Below are positions 24,799 to 33,621 of a DNA stretch of 45,432 nt, in pieces. A program made the translations under genes and the position numbers. The stretch's first letter is position 1; each line of letters begins with the position of its first letter. Below the pieces are notes generated by a model that was given only the letters and a program-made list of their open reading frames with translations, was not told where the DNA came from and did no database searches. The stretch comes from an uncultured Clostridiaceae bacterium (GTDB lineage: Bacteria; Bacillota; Clostridia; Lachnospirales; Lachnospiraceae), in NCBI GenBank assembly GCA_947177415.1, contig CAMWUK010000021.1:1-45432 (forward strand), in the 5' to 3' direction.

Positions 24799-27510
24799 AT
24801 GAATAATAGAAAGAGAATAAATAGTATAGTAACAATATTAAAAAGCATTTTCGCATGTATGGGAGTGCTTTTTTTCTTTTGCCTTTTGGGAAAAGAAAAA
24901 ATATTTGCAGAAGGGAAAATGGAATGGAGCTTTGAAATTTATCAGTCAGAAGGTATAGAATATGCAGATTTAACAGGCTATGAGAAGAAAGAACATGATA
25001 AGATAACAATTCCCCAATATGTACAGGATAAGATGGGAAATTCCTACCCAGTGGGAAGAATTACAAGTATTACAGGGGGAAAGACGGATTCTGAAATAAA
25101 AAAAATATATATTTCACAGGAAATCCAACAAATTACTTTAGGTAAACAGTGCTTTGCTTTTTGTGAGTCTTTGGAGGAAGTGGAAATTGCCTGTAAGGTA
25201 CAAATGGAAGAAGGTGCATTCTGTGGATGTAAAAATCTGGAAAAAATCCAATGTAAAAATGGGCTATGTGTCTTTGGCTTTTCCTTAGATACCTTTGCAG
25301 GATGTGAGAAATTAGCAGATATCATAGTATCTGGTGGTAAAATCCAATGTGAAGGAGGGGCATTTGACAGTATTCCGGGAAATGTCAGTCTTACTTTGGA
25401 AGATACAGTGGAATTACAAGTGAATGAGGATTTTACCAGAGGAAATGTGAACCTGGTATGTTATCAGAATGTATCAGCAAGAGAAGACACAATGCTTGTA
25501 GTGAAAAATGGGTATTTTTATTATCCAGAAGCGGTAACGAAACATCTTACTATTTTACCAAAGGAAAAGTTATATGCTATCACTACTTCACCAGTTTTTC
25601 AGGAAAATAAAGAATTTTCTACAGATATAGTATCTGGTATTGAGGTTGGAAATGTGAGGAATACCGCATTTTTTGTGGCAAAAGATAAGGAAAGAAAGAT
25701 TACAGCAAAAGATTTAAAAATTATAACAGATGGAAAAGAGGATACCATTAAAGTGGTTTATTATGCACCAAAAGGACGAACAAACGGTTATGTAAGGCGG
25801 TGGCAGGATAGGGAAGAAGAGACCAGCTACAGCAAAGGTGCGATACTGCTTTGTGACCCTCTTAAGGCAGGAAAGATGCAATGTCCCATTATAAGATATA
25901 GTGGCAAACAATGTGTTTTGGAGGAAATACAAGGGCATAATAGTTTGCCAACCAATATAGATATACAATTAGCAGAAGGTGCAAAGCTGGTTGAAGGGAT
26001 GGGAACGGAAACAGTATCTAACCAGCTTCTTATCACAGTGTTGTTTGAAAATGGAGCATATAGGGAATTGTTATCAAAGGAAGATTATCAATTATTTATA
26101 AATGAGGATGGATATCTGGTTCAGGGAACAGAAAATAATCTTATGGTAACAGTGCAGAAAGATTATGAAATTACAGGAAAGCTTTCTAGGGTGGAAGCTG
26201 TTAAAAAACAGGTTGTTAGTGGGTCTGCTATCTATACTGGCAGTACAGCAAAAGGTGTGGGAACCATATTAGAAGGGACACAGCCTGATTTAAAGGATTT
26301 TTCTATTATGGTATTATATGATAATGGTGAAAAAGAATATTTACAGAATCCTTCCATAACACTTCTTTTTGACAAAGTATTATTAGGGGAACAGGAGTAT
26401 AATATTCTTTGTGAAGGATGCAAAATAACAGTAACAATGATTGGTGTACAAGACTGTGTACAGAGTATAAAGGCAATATATACGGACGAATGGGTTCCGG
26501 TTGGAGAGCATCTTGATACAGGGAAAGTCCGGATGAAGCTGATAAGGGAAAGTGGAAAGCAGGAAGAAGTATCTTCTTACATAATGGAAGAACATCTGGT
26601 TTGCGAGGGAGAAAATTCTATAAATCTGTCCTATACAGGAAATCTTCCGTTTTGGCCAAGTTGTAAAAAAACAGTGGAATTAATGGTGCTAGGAGTGCCA
26701 AAAGACAAAATTACCACAAATGTTTACTTAAAAAGAGAGGATCTGGAGTTTATGCCAAATAGTGTAATAGACACTAGTCTTTTTGAAGTAAAACAGACTT
26801 ATGAAGGGAAGTCAGTGGTCATAGAAGAGGCAGATATTTCTATTTTGCCATATAAATTAATGACAGGAGAGAATATATTACAAGTACAGTACCAAGGTAA
26901 TATTTATCCAGTATCTGTGTGGGTAAAAGAGACATATCCATTACACACACAGAACCCAGAAAATCCTGTTTTTGTGACACCTGCTCCCAATCCTGAATTT
27001 ATTGGGAAAATTTCTATTGTAGGAAAAGGAAAGATTAAATTTCAAAACAACGAAAAAACTTTGTACCAAATATATGAGAAGGAACCTATTGAGATTGTCT
27101 TTTCTACTCAAAGAATAAAGAAAATACAATGGCAGCTTGTGTTAAAAGGAAATCACTACAAGAAAACGGCATGGAAGAACTTAAAAGGAAATATCTGGAG
27201 GTATCGTAAGAATATAACAAATGGTGTATTATATATACAAGTAACAGATGAGAACGGAACAGTTAGGATTAAGAAAACCAATGGATTTACCCTTGACCGG
27301 AAGAAACCAACCCTTAATATAGAGTCCAACAAATCCTATAAAAAAGGAGTTTGTATCAAAGCAACTGATAAGGAAAGTGGCATAAAAAAGATTATTCTAA
27401 ATGGAAAAAAAATAGCCAATAAGAAAAAGGTAACTAAAAAAGGAAATTATCAAGTTGTAGTATGGGACAAGGCTGGAAATTATATAAAAAGGGTGTTTGC
27501 GATAAGGTGA
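24799..27510 (+). CDS. Large secreted protein with BspA-like leucine-rich repeats and Ig-like domains
   Basis: A 903-residue protein with a signal peptide (basic start, hydrophobic residues about 12-32, cleavage near IFAEG). Residues 80-210 carry BspA-type LRR units (CFAFCESLEEVEIA, AFCGCKNLEKIQC, TFAGCEKLADIIV). The middle is a series of beta-rich modules, and the C-terminus (DRKKPTLNIE, IKATDKESGIKKIILNGKKI, VWDKAGN) is an Ig-like module common on Lachnospiraceae surface proteins. There is no LPxTG motif; the basic C-terminus may bind the cell wall. BspA-like proteins often bind host or matrix ligands, but no ligand can be named. The start has AAAGGAAA upstream. Confidence 0.82.
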   Translation: MNNRKRINSIVTILKSIFACMGVLFFFCLLGKEKIFAEGKMEWSFEIYQSEGIEYADLTGYEKKEHDKITIPQYVQDKMGNSYPVGRITSITGGKTDSEIKKIYISQEIQQITLGKQCFAFCESLEEVEIACKVQMEEGAFCGCKNLEKIQCKNGLCVFGFSLDTFAGCEKLADIIVSGGKIQCEGGAFDSIPGNVSLTLEDTVELQVNEDFTRGNVNLVCYQNVSAREDTMLVVKNGYFYYPEAVTKHLTILPKEKLYAITTSPVFQENKEFSTDIVSGIEVGNVRNTAFFVAKDKERKITAKDLKIITDGKEDTIKVVYYAPKGRTNGYVRRWQDREEETSYSKGAILLCDPLKAGKMQCPIIRYSGKQCVLEEIQGHNSLPTNIDIQLAEGAKLVEGMGTETVSNQLLITVLFENGAYRELLSKEDYQLFINEDGYLVQGTENNLMVTVQKDYEITGKLSRVEAVKKQVVSGSAIYTGSTAKGVGTILEGTQPDLKDFSIMVLYDNGEKEYLQNPSITLLFDKVLLGEQEYNILCEGCKITVTMIGVQDCVQSIKAIYTDEWVPVGEHLDTGKVRMKLIRESGKQEEVSSYIMEEHLVCEGENSINLSYTGNLPFWPSCKKTVELMVLGVPKDKITTNVYLKREDLEFMPNSVIDTSLFEVKQTYEGKSVVIEEADISILPYKLMTGENILQVQYQGNIYPVSVWVKETYPLHTQNPENPVFVTPAPNPEFIGKISIVGKGKIKFQNNEKTLYQIYEKEPIEIVFSTQRIKKIQWQLVLKGNHYKKTAWKNLKGNIWRYRKNITNGVLYIQVTDENGTVRIKKTNGFTLDRKKPTLNIESNKSYKKGVCIKATDKESGIKKIILNGKKIANKKKVTKKGNYQVVVWDKAGNYIKRVFAIR

Positions 27511-27518
27511 CATAACTA

Positions 27519-27599
27519 TTCAGAACCTGCAAAAGTGATATACAAATTGCTATTAGATATTATGTGTATTCTGGAAAAATCCGAATGAGAGGTTCTGAA
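27519..27599. repeat. Inverted repeat between the surface protein gene and the NusG-II operon
   Basis: TTCAGAACCT near 27519-27528 is the inverse of AGGTTCTGAA near 27590-27599 (10 bp), enclosing about 60 nt. It differs from the main repeat family. The rest of 27511-27743 shows no gene. Confidence 0.5.
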
Positions 27600-27743
27600 C
27601 ATTTACAAAGTGACAAAAAAATTCAATAACACGGTAAACTTTCTGATAGAGCGGTTTTGCGAAAATTGAAGGATTCTTTGTCTCTTGAAAAATTGAAAAA
27701 GGAATGGTTAAATGATTAGGAAATTAGTAAAGGTGCTACAGAA

Positions 27744-28100
27744 ATGAAAAAAGAGTTTTGGAAAAAGCATTATGCAGATATTTGTATGTTGGGAATATTT
27801 TTGGTAATAGGAATTGGATTATTATTTTATGTTTTCAGCAGGGAACACCATGGAAATCAAATATTTGTGCAGGTGGATGGAGAACATGTACAGACATTCT
27901 GGCAGGAAGAAGAAGTAACCTATAGGATTAAAAGTGATAATGGTGAAAATGTATTGCGGATTTCTGATGGAAAGGTGTGGCTTACAGAAGCAGATTGTCC
28001 CGATAAGATATGTGTGAATACGGGAAAGATTCAATATCTGGGGCAAAGTATTATTTGTCTTCCTCATAAGGTGGTAGTGGAGATTAAGGAGGAAAGCTAG
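27744..28100 (+). CDS. NusG domain II-containing membrane-anchored protein
   Basis: A 118-residue protein: one N-terminal membrane helix (residues 13-31) and an outside domain with the NusG_II signature CPDKICVNTG and IICLPHKVVVEI. This small family is regularly encoded with a Gx transporter gene and apbE, as here. AAAGGTG lies upstream of the ATG, and the stop is 1 nt before the next start. Its biochemical role is unknown; the two cysteines could be redox active. Confidence 0.85.
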   Translation: MKKEFWKKHYADICMLGIFLVIGIGLLFYVFSREHHGNQIFVQVDGEHVQTFWQEEEVTYRIKSDNGENVLRISDGKVWLTEADCPDKICVNTGKIQYLGQSIICLPHKVVVEIKEES

Positions 28101-28101
28101 A

Positions 28102-28605
28102 ATGAATGGGAAATCCTATCGGGTTGCATTATATGGACTTTGTATTGCACTTGCTTTTATTCTAAGTTATTTGGAAAGTCTGATTCCTATTCAGATGGTA
28201 CCAGGAATGAAGATCGGACTTACCAATTTAGTAGTATTAATTGCTCTTTATTATTTAAATGCCAAAGCTGCCTTTGCAATCAATATTGTGAGGATTCTTC
28301 TGGTGGCATTTACTTTTGGAAATCTACAAAGTCTATGTTACTCAGCAGCAGGAGGTATACTTGCCTATCTGGTAATGTTGGGATTAAAAAGTACCAAACA
28401 TTTTGCCGTTGTTACAGTTAGCGTGGCAGGCAGTGTTTTTCATAATGTAGGACAAATATTGGTTGCCATGCTTATGGTTGAAACTACATCTATTGTCTGG
28501 TATTTAGCAATATTGACCATCAGTGGAGTAGTTTCTGGTGTAGTGGTAGGTATACTTGGAGGTATAGTACTTGCTAAGCTGCCGGAAACGATGAGAAAGG
28601 AATAA
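28102..28605 (+). CDS. Gx transporter family protein (heptaprenyl diphosphate synthase component I-like)
   Basis: A 167-residue membrane protein with about five hydrophobic helices. The N-terminus (LCIALAFILSYLESLIP, then PGMKIGLTNLV) is typical of the family. It resembles the S-components of ECF transporters. The substrate is unknown; genomic linkage to apbE in many Clostridia suggests a flavin- or quinone-related molecule. It is the middle gene of a three-gene operon with 1- and 4-nt gaps. Confidence 0.85.
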   Translation: MNGKSYRVALYGLCIALAFILSYLESLIPIQMVPGMKIGLTNLVVLIALYYLNAKAAFAINIVRILLVAFTFGNLQSLCYSAAGGILAYLVMLGLKSTKHFAVVTVSVAGSVFHNVGQILVAMLMVETTSIVWYLAILTISGVVSGVVVGILGGIVLAKLPETMRKE

Positions 28606-28609
28606 TCTT

Positions 28610-29725
28610 ATGAGGCAAAGGAGAAATTTTATTCAGTATATTAGGAAAACACCTTACCTGAAAAGAAAATATAAAATGCTGTTATATTATAGTTGTGTGA
28701 TTGGATTGGCTTTTTTGTGTGCTTGTTTTACCGGATGTGGAAAATTGCCAGTAAAGAACCAAACAGAAAAGAATTCAGATGAATTATATAAACAAGGTGT
28801 ATTTGCTATGGATACTTATATGTCTCTTTCGGCATACGGTGGCAAAGGAGAAGAAGCGGTGAAATCAGCTATTGAAGAAATTGAAAGGCTGGATGGAATA
28901 TGGTCTGTTGGGAAGAAAGATAGTGAAGTCGCAAAAATTAACAGGGATGGAAAGGGAAACCTATCAGAAGATACTATTTCTGTTGTGAAAAAAGCTTTGG
29001 AACTGTCAGAAAGTACAGAACATGCATTTTCTATAACCGTATATCCTTTAATGGAGTTATGGGGATTTACTTCTGGAGAGTATCAGATACCAACCACAAA
29101 AGAGATTCATGAAAAGCTGTTATTAGTCGATGATACAAAAGTAGTTTTGGAGAAAGAAAGTGGAAAACTTACTCTTGGCAGTGGACAGCAAATGGATCTT
29201 GGAGGCATTGCAAAAGGATTTACTTCAGCCCGTATTATAGAGATGTGGAAAAAAATGGGAATTTCCTCGGGAATGGTTTCTCTAGGTGGAAATGTACAGG
29301 TTCTTGGCAGTAAACCAGATGGAAGTGACTGGAAGATAGGAGTACAAAAACCTGGAGACAAAGAAGGAAATATGCTGGGAGTGCTTTCTGTAAAAGACTG
29401 TGCGGTTATTACCTCTGGTGATTACGAACGATATTTTGAAGAAGCTGGAAAAACCTATCATCACATTTTGGATACTAGCACTGGGGCACCTTCGGAAAGT
29501 GGTCTTACTTCTGTTACGATAGTAAGCAAGGATGGAACTTTGGCAGATGGATTGTCTACCTCTCTGTTTGTTATGGGAAGGGAAAAAGCCATTGCATATT
29601 GGAAAGAACATAGGGAAGAATTTGAAACAATCTTAGTAGAGGAAGATGGAACTATTTATGTGACAGAAGGATTACAAGATAGTTTTGAAACAGAAGAAAA
29701 TATAAAAGTAATACAAGGAGGGTGA
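28610..29725 (+). CDS. apbE: FAD:protein FMN transferase (ApbE), lipoprotein
   Basis: A 371-residue protein. It begins with a basic stretch and a hydrophobic segment ending in a lipobox-like FTGC (residue ~44), so it should be lipid-anchored outside the membrane. ApbE motifs: MDTYMSLSAYG, DLGGIAKGFTS, SLGGNVQVLG and the metal-site region LADGLSTSLFVMG. It attaches FMN covalently to Ser/Thr of target proteins such as RnfG/RnfD or FMN-binding lipoproteins. The target is not in this operon; the small protein at 40340 has a domain that may be FMN-binding-like. AAAGGAA precedes the ATG. Confidence 0.93.
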   Translation: MRQRRNFIQYIRKTPYLKRKYKMLLYYSCVIGLAFLCACFTGCGKLPVKNQTEKNSDELYKQGVFAMDTYMSLSAYGGKGEEAVKSAIEEIERLDGIWSVGKKDSEVAKINRDGKGNLSEDTISVVKKALELSESTEHAFSITVYPLMELWGFTSGEYQIPTTKEIHEKLLLVDDTKVVLEKESGKLTLGSGQQMDLGGIAKGFTSARIIEMWKKMGISSGMVSLGGNVQVLGSKPDGSDWKIGVQKPGDKEGNMLGVLSVKDCAVITSGDYERYFEEAGKTYHHILDTSTGAPSESGLTSVTIVSKDGTLADGLSTSLFVMGREKAIAYWKEHREEFETILVEEDGTIYVTEGLQDSFETEENIKVIQGG

Positions 29726-29729
29726 TAGA

Positions 29730-29786
29730 ATGAAACGGTATGGATTTACGGCACTTGTGGGTAAAAAATCTGTATATAAGAAATAA
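29730..29786 (+). pseudogene. 18-codon ORF after apbE, probable remnant
   Basis: A strong AGGAGGGTG is followed by ATG 29730 and MKRYGFTALVGKKSVYKK, then a stop. Such a good start with so little coding sequence suggests the 5' end of a fourth operon gene whose body was lost; a true microprotein is the alternative. Confidence 0.4.
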
Positions 29787-29798
29787 GTAAATCTAAGC

Positions 29799-29858
29799 AA
29801 TAAAATCAGTCCATTTACATTCATCAAAAGGAAATGTAGATGGGCTGATTTTATTTTG
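29799..29858 (+). terminator. Terminator of the NusG-II/Gx/apbE operon
   Basis: A 16-bp stem (29799-29814 with 29840-29855, one G-T pair) with an inner TACATT/AATGTA extension and a T-rich tail. The core AGTCCAT/ATGGGCT is the same as in the terminator at 19386. Confidence 0.8.
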
Positions 29859-29967
29859 TCTACCAATTCATAATATTTTTAGTCATAATGTATATTCTAT
29901 AAAGTTATGAGCTACATAATGGAATGGTAACTTTATTAGAAAAAATGAATATATTTCGACAAAAAAC

Positions 29968-29996
29968 TTGACATAATATTTTTGAAAGAGTATAAT
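29968..29996 (+). promoter_or_regulatory. Perfect consensus sigma-A promoter
   Basis: TTGACA (29968-29973), exactly 17 nt, TATAAT (29991-29996). It should drive strong, constitutive expression of the small secreted protein at 30042. Confidence 0.92.
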
Positions 29997-30041
29997 TGCT
30001 ACCGTTGACTAGAAATGATAAAATAAACAAAGGAGAGAACA

Positions 30042-30467
30042 ATGATGTTGAAAAAGAGAATTTTAGCAATGGCACTTGCAGGAGGACTTGTACTGGGAGG
30101 TGCTGTGTCAGTAGATGCGGCTTCACTTATGAGTGTAAAAACATTATCTTTGACATTACGAAAGGTATCAATATTGCCAGATAAGGCAGTTGCAACTACC
30201 TGTTATGGCAGAGGTTGTGATGATGTAAGTAAATATGAAGCCTATGTTAAACTTGTGGTAACTGGTACAAAAGGAGAAAATGCGTATAATAAGGAGACAA
30301 CAAGAACAGGATGGGAGGCTGTTTCAGGTGAAGGAAAGGATGGGCTTTGTCAGTTATCTTTTAGTTACCGTCAAATCCAACGGGCAGATAGTAGCCATAA
30401 GGGAAAGAAAAATAAATCCAGTTCATCATGGGATGAAAGCATTGATAAGAGTGCATGGAGATCATAA
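30042..30467 (+). CDS. Small secreted protein before an ABC exporter
   Basis: A 141-residue protein with a clean signal peptide (KKR, then a hydrophobic stretch, cleavage near VDAAS at residue 28). The mature part of about 113 residues has CYGRGC and one more Cys, and a Ser/Lys-rich tail ending DKSAWRS. I do not recognise the family. The layout (strong promoter, small secreted protein, leaky terminator, two FtsX-like permeases and an ATPase) resembles lactococcin 972-type bacteriocin loci, but the sequence pattern of that bacteriocin is not visible. The C-terminus could be altered by a frameshift. The start has AAAGGAGAG upstream. Confidence 0.65.
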   Translation: MMLKKRILAMALAGGLVLGGAVSVDAASLMSVKTLSLTLRKVSILPDKAVATTCYGRGCDDVSKYEAYVKLVVTGTKGENAYNKETTRTGWEAVSGEGKDGLCQLSFSYRQIQRADSSHKGKKNKSSSSWDESIDKSAWRS

Positions 30468-30490
30468 AGGCAAAACTTTACAGTTGATAG

Positions 30491-30526
30491 AAAAGAGCCA
30501 ATATGTTGTAAAATTGGCTTTTTTTC
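30491..30526 (+). terminator. Terminator after the small secreted protein
   Basis: AGCCAAT (30496-30502) pairs with ATTGGCT (30513-30519), followed by TTTTTT. The ABC genes start 55 nt later without a clear promoter, so partial read-through is likely. Confidence 0.7.
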
Positions 30527-30579
30527 GTGAAACAAGGTTACAATGAAATCCCAATCATATTGGAAAGGAAGAAAATAAA

Positions 30580-31689
30580 TTGAAATTTATTAGTCTGTTG
30601 ATAAGAAATATTTTGCATCTTGTGAAAAAGAGGAAATATTCTTTTGTAGTTGTAATGACCAGCATTACTGTTATTTCTTATGGGGTATTATTTTATGCCG
30701 GATATTTATTATATTATTACTATATTGATGGTAAAGTGACAGACACTATTCATATAGAATTGAATAATCAGATACCCAAAGAAGAGATACAACATATATT
30801 AGCCTCCTTTAAAGAACAGGGAAGAAAGTGCATTATAGTTTCGGAAAACCCTTATAGGGAATGGGAAGCCTACGGTGAACTTACGGAGGAGATTGTTGAT
30901 AGCAGGGCACAGTTTGTTGGGGCTTGTTTTGATTCTTATGAAGGAAGGCTGTTGGCAGGAGAAGGTTATAGCATAGATGAGAAGGAGGCTTGTCTATTAG
31001 TGTCAAGTTTTATACTGGAATATGGTAAGCTTGGCAGAACCATAGGGATTGGGAAAAATCCGGTAGGGCGAGAAGTGGAAGTAAAAGGACACAAAATGAA
31101 AATTATGGGTACGAAGGACAATTGTAGTGATGCAGATTATGAAGTTCCTATCAATTACTATATAGATAACTTTAAGACCAAATACATACAGGTATTTTAT
31201 GTAAAAGCATTGGGAAAGAAGGATAAAGAACGGATAAAAAAGGAGTTAGAGAGCTTTTCAGGGGTAAAGAATTATCACATAGAATCCCAAATACCTGCCC
31301 TGTTAAATTACAGTTTCTGGTTGGAATTTGGAGAAATACTTCTTATTTTTCTTATTATGACATTGAATTTATTTTTTATCCTTTTGTTCTGGATTCGGTC
31401 AGAAAAAAGAAAGTACAACATCTATGGGGTGTTAGGCTGCAGCAAAAGAAAACGGAATTTGCTTTTGATTGCACAAAACGGTGTATTGTTGCTGGCAGGT
31501 GAAATAATAGGAGGCATTATTTATATGCTTACTTGTGGTATACTCTCAAAACTGGAGATAGTATATAGTGGAGATTTAAGCATCTATGTGAAGATACAGG
31601 GCATCTATTATCTGCTGGTCATGGTTTTCTTGACAATAGTTACGTGGAATGCCAATAGAAAGCAGGAAATTTATGTGGTAAAGGAGTAG
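30580..31689 (+). CDS. FtsX-like ABC transporter permease, first of pair
   Basis: A 369-residue membrane protein: an N-terminal helix (residues 20-47), an outside domain of about 200 residues, and three C-terminal helices (around 245-270, 290-318, 335-355), the MacB/FtsX topology. The start is TTG 30580 with GGAAAGGAAG upstream; no in-frame ATG fits. Its last codons contain the AAGGAG that serves the next gene. MacB-type complexes act on substrates outside the membrane (peptides, antibiotics) rather than importing them. Confidence 0.8.
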   Translation: MKFISLLIRNILHLVKKRKYSFVVVMTSITVISYGVLFYAGYLLYYYYIDGKVTDTIHIELNNQIPKEEIQHILASFKEQGRKCIIVSENPYREWEAYGELTEEIVDSRAQFVGACFDSYEGRLLAGEGYSIDEKEACLLVSSFILEYGKLGRTIGIGKNPVGREVEVKGHKMKIMGTKDNCSDADYEVPINYYIDNFKTKYIQVFYVKALGKKDKERIKKELESFSGVKNYHIESQIPALLNYSFWLEFGEILLIFLIMTLNLFFILLFWIRSEKRKYNIYGVLGCSKRKRNLLLIAQNGVLLLAGEIIGGIIYMLTCGILSKLEIVYSGDLSIYVKIQGIYYLLVMVFLTIVTWNANRKQEIYVVKE

Positions 31690-32850
31690 ATGATGAACAA
31701 GACTAAATTGTGGATTCGGCAAATTATAAAAAATAAAGGGTATTATATTTTCCTAACAGCAGAGGTGGTAATTGTCTTATTGATACTGGTGTCCATGATT
31801 GGAAAACTTCAGGCAATGTATGCCACAAAAGAACTTGGAAATGCAGTTATCAATAAAAATGTATACGCTTTTTCTGAATATGGTTATTATAGAGAAAATA
31901 CAACGGAAGTGGACAAATGCCTTGACAAATATAATATAATAAATCTTCCAACTTGCAGCCTGACTATGGATCCCATGGGGAAACGTCTATTTATGCTTGG
32001 TTATAGTGAAGAGTTGTTCGATGTATATTCTCCAAAACTGGAAGCTGGAGAATGGATAGATAGTACAAAAGAGTATGAGTATATTCCGGTAATTGCAGCA
32101 GGAGATAAGTACCAAGTAGGAGAGTGTTTTGAAACAGAGGATCCACAGCTTACTTTTCAGGTTGTTGGAATTATCTCACCAGAAGAATATGTGCTTTTAA
32201 CAGGAGTTGGAGGAACTACGGGATATGCCAGCTTAAGCGAAGTATTTTATAAAATGTCCTCCGATTTTATTGTCCCCTGTGACTGTGAACATTTAAAATG
32301 TGTGAGAAAGGAGCAAGTGGATTCAAGAACGGAATGGAGTGGAAGGTTATTGCTGTTGCCAGATGAATTGGCAGACAGGGAAGAGGAGATTGTAAAAGAG
32401 ATTAATCAATATGGATATATAACCAATGTGAAGAAAATGAGTGAAAATTATAATGCATCCAACCAGGAATTTTGTATTGTAAATGGCATTGTGCTATTTG
32501 TTTTTTCTATCATTACATTAGCTGGTGTTGGCGGTATCAATAACATGGTAGAACTTAAAAATGAGAAACGGATGACCATATATTATATGTATGGATTTAC
32601 CAAGAGAAAGTGTATGCTATATACTTACCTTAGTACAATTATACCATTAATTTTAGGTGAGTGTATCTTTGTTTTTTGGTATTATCATGGGCTGGATGAG
32701 ACATATACGGTTGATTTGCTGGAAATAAATATGTTTACCTTTGTGGCAGCGGCAGTATATCTTGTTATATTATTCCATATCACAATTATTCCAGAGATGA
32801 TACGGCTTGGTAAAAAGGATTTGTTCGCTTTATATAAGCAGAAAGTGTAG
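31690..32850 (+). CDS. FtsX-like ABC transporter permease, second of pair
   Basis: A 386-residue protein of the same topology: one N-terminal helix (18-40), a large outside domain, and three C-terminal helices from about residue 260. It starts right after the stop of the first permease gene (ATGATG at 31690/31693), using AAGGAG inside that gene. With the first permease and the ATPase it should form a heteromeric transporter. The two permeases are only weakly alike. Confidence 0.8.
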   Translation: MMNKTKLWIRQIIKNKGYYIFLTAEVVIVLLILVSMIGKLQAMYATKELGNAVINKNVYAFSEYGYYRENTTEVDKCLDKYNIINLPTCSLTMDPMGKRLFMLGYSEELFDVYSPKLEAGEWIDSTKEYEYIPVIAAGDKYQVGECFETEDPQLTFQVVGIISPEEYVLLTGVGGTTGYASLSEVFYKMSSDFIVPCDCEHLKCVRKEQVDSRTEWSGRLLLLPDELADREEEIVKEINQYGYITNVKKMSENYNASNQEFCIVNGIVLFVFSIITLAGVGGINNMVELKNEKRMTIYYMYGFTKRKCMLYTYLSTIIPLILGECIFVFWYYHGLDETYTVDLLEINMFTFVAAAVYLVILFHITIIPEMIRLGKKDLFALYKQKV

Positions 32851-32858
32851 GTTTGTAA

Positions 32859-33542
32859 ATGGGAATTGTAATGAAAAATATTGGGAAAGAAGTGGTTTCT
32901 TCCCATGAAAAAAAATGGATTCTTCAGAATGTAGATGTGGAAATTAAAGAGGGGGAAATGGTTGCCATAATTGGAAAATCCGGTGCGGGAAAATCCACAT
33001 TGTTACATATTATTGGTGCTGTGGATAAGAAGACAACAGGAGAGTATTCTATAGATGGCCAGGATATAGACAAATTAAAAGATAGTAAAATTGCAAAACT
33101 GCGGAATCAGACCTTTGGATATATTATGCAGGATTTTGGGCTGCTCAATGAAGATACCGTCTATGAAAATATTATTCTGCCCTATCTGCTGGGAAGCCAG
33201 AGCAGAAAGAATATAAAGGAAAAGGCTTATGAAAATATGGAAATGCTTGGGATAAAAAAGCTGGCATCCCAGAAAGTAGAGAAATTGTCAGGAGGAGAAA
33301 AACAAAGAACTGCCATAGCCCGTGCATTGATGATGGATCCGAAATATATACTTGCAGATGAACCAACAGGAGCATTAGATAGTAAAAATACCCAGCAGGT
33401 TATGAAGATTCTCCGGGATTTGCAAAAAATAGGAAAAACTATAGTTATTGTTACCCATGATATGGATGTAGCCAACTGCTGTGATAGAAAAATATGCATT
33501 TTGGACGGTCAAGTGGTAGAAAAAGAGAAAATCAACCATTGA
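32859..33542 (+). CDS. ABC transporter ATP-binding protein (MacB/LolD type)
   Basis: A 227-residue ATPase with Walker A GKSGAGKST, signature LSGGEKQRTAIARAL, Walker B YILADEPTGALDS and the switch His in VTHD. It powers the two permeases encoded upstream. The ribosome binding site is weak, so translation is probably coupled to the permease gene 8 nt away. The promoter of the next unit overlaps the end of this gene. Confidence 0.93.
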   Translation: MGIVMKNIGKEVVSSHEKKWILQNVDVEIKEGEMVAIIGKSGAGKSTLLHIIGAVDKKTTGEYSIDGQDIDKLKDSKIAKLRNQTFGYIMQDFGLLNEDTVYENIILPYLLGSQSRKNIKEKAYENMEMLGIKKLASQKVEKLSGGEKQRTAIARALMMDPKYILADEPTGALDSKNTQQVMKILRDLQKIGKTIVIVTHDMDVANCCDRKICILDGQVVEKEKINH

Positions 33543-33567
33543 CTTTTCTTGGTAATTCGCATATAAT
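33539..33567 (+). promoter_or_regulatory. Sigma-A promoter of the aspS T-box transcript
   Basis: TTGACT (33539-33544), 17 nt, TATAAT (33562-33567). It overlaps the stop codon of the ABC ATPase gene. Confidence 0.8.
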
Positions 33568-33582
33568 CAAAATATCTGTTTC

Positions 33583-33617
33583 CTATGCCAAACAGTTTCG
33601 TGAATTGTTTGGCATAG
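33583..33617 (+). other. Hairpin at the 5' end of the T-box transcript
   Basis: CTATGCCAAACA (33583-33594) pairs with TGTTTGGCATAG (33606-33617), 12 bp, no T-run. It may protect the 5' end of the transcript or be another repeat. Confidence 0.6.
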
Positions 33618-33621
33618 AATA

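Noticed and set aside
30042-30467. Lactococcin 972 family bacteriocin
   Set aside because: The gene layout fits, but the sequence lacks the Trp/Tyr-rich pattern and the C-terminal YY motif of that family; left as unknown.
30280-30546. Alternate-frame ORF overlapping the small secreted protein
   Set aside because: It lacks a ribosome binding site and runs through the terminator; it could only matter if a frameshift exists, for which I see no proof.
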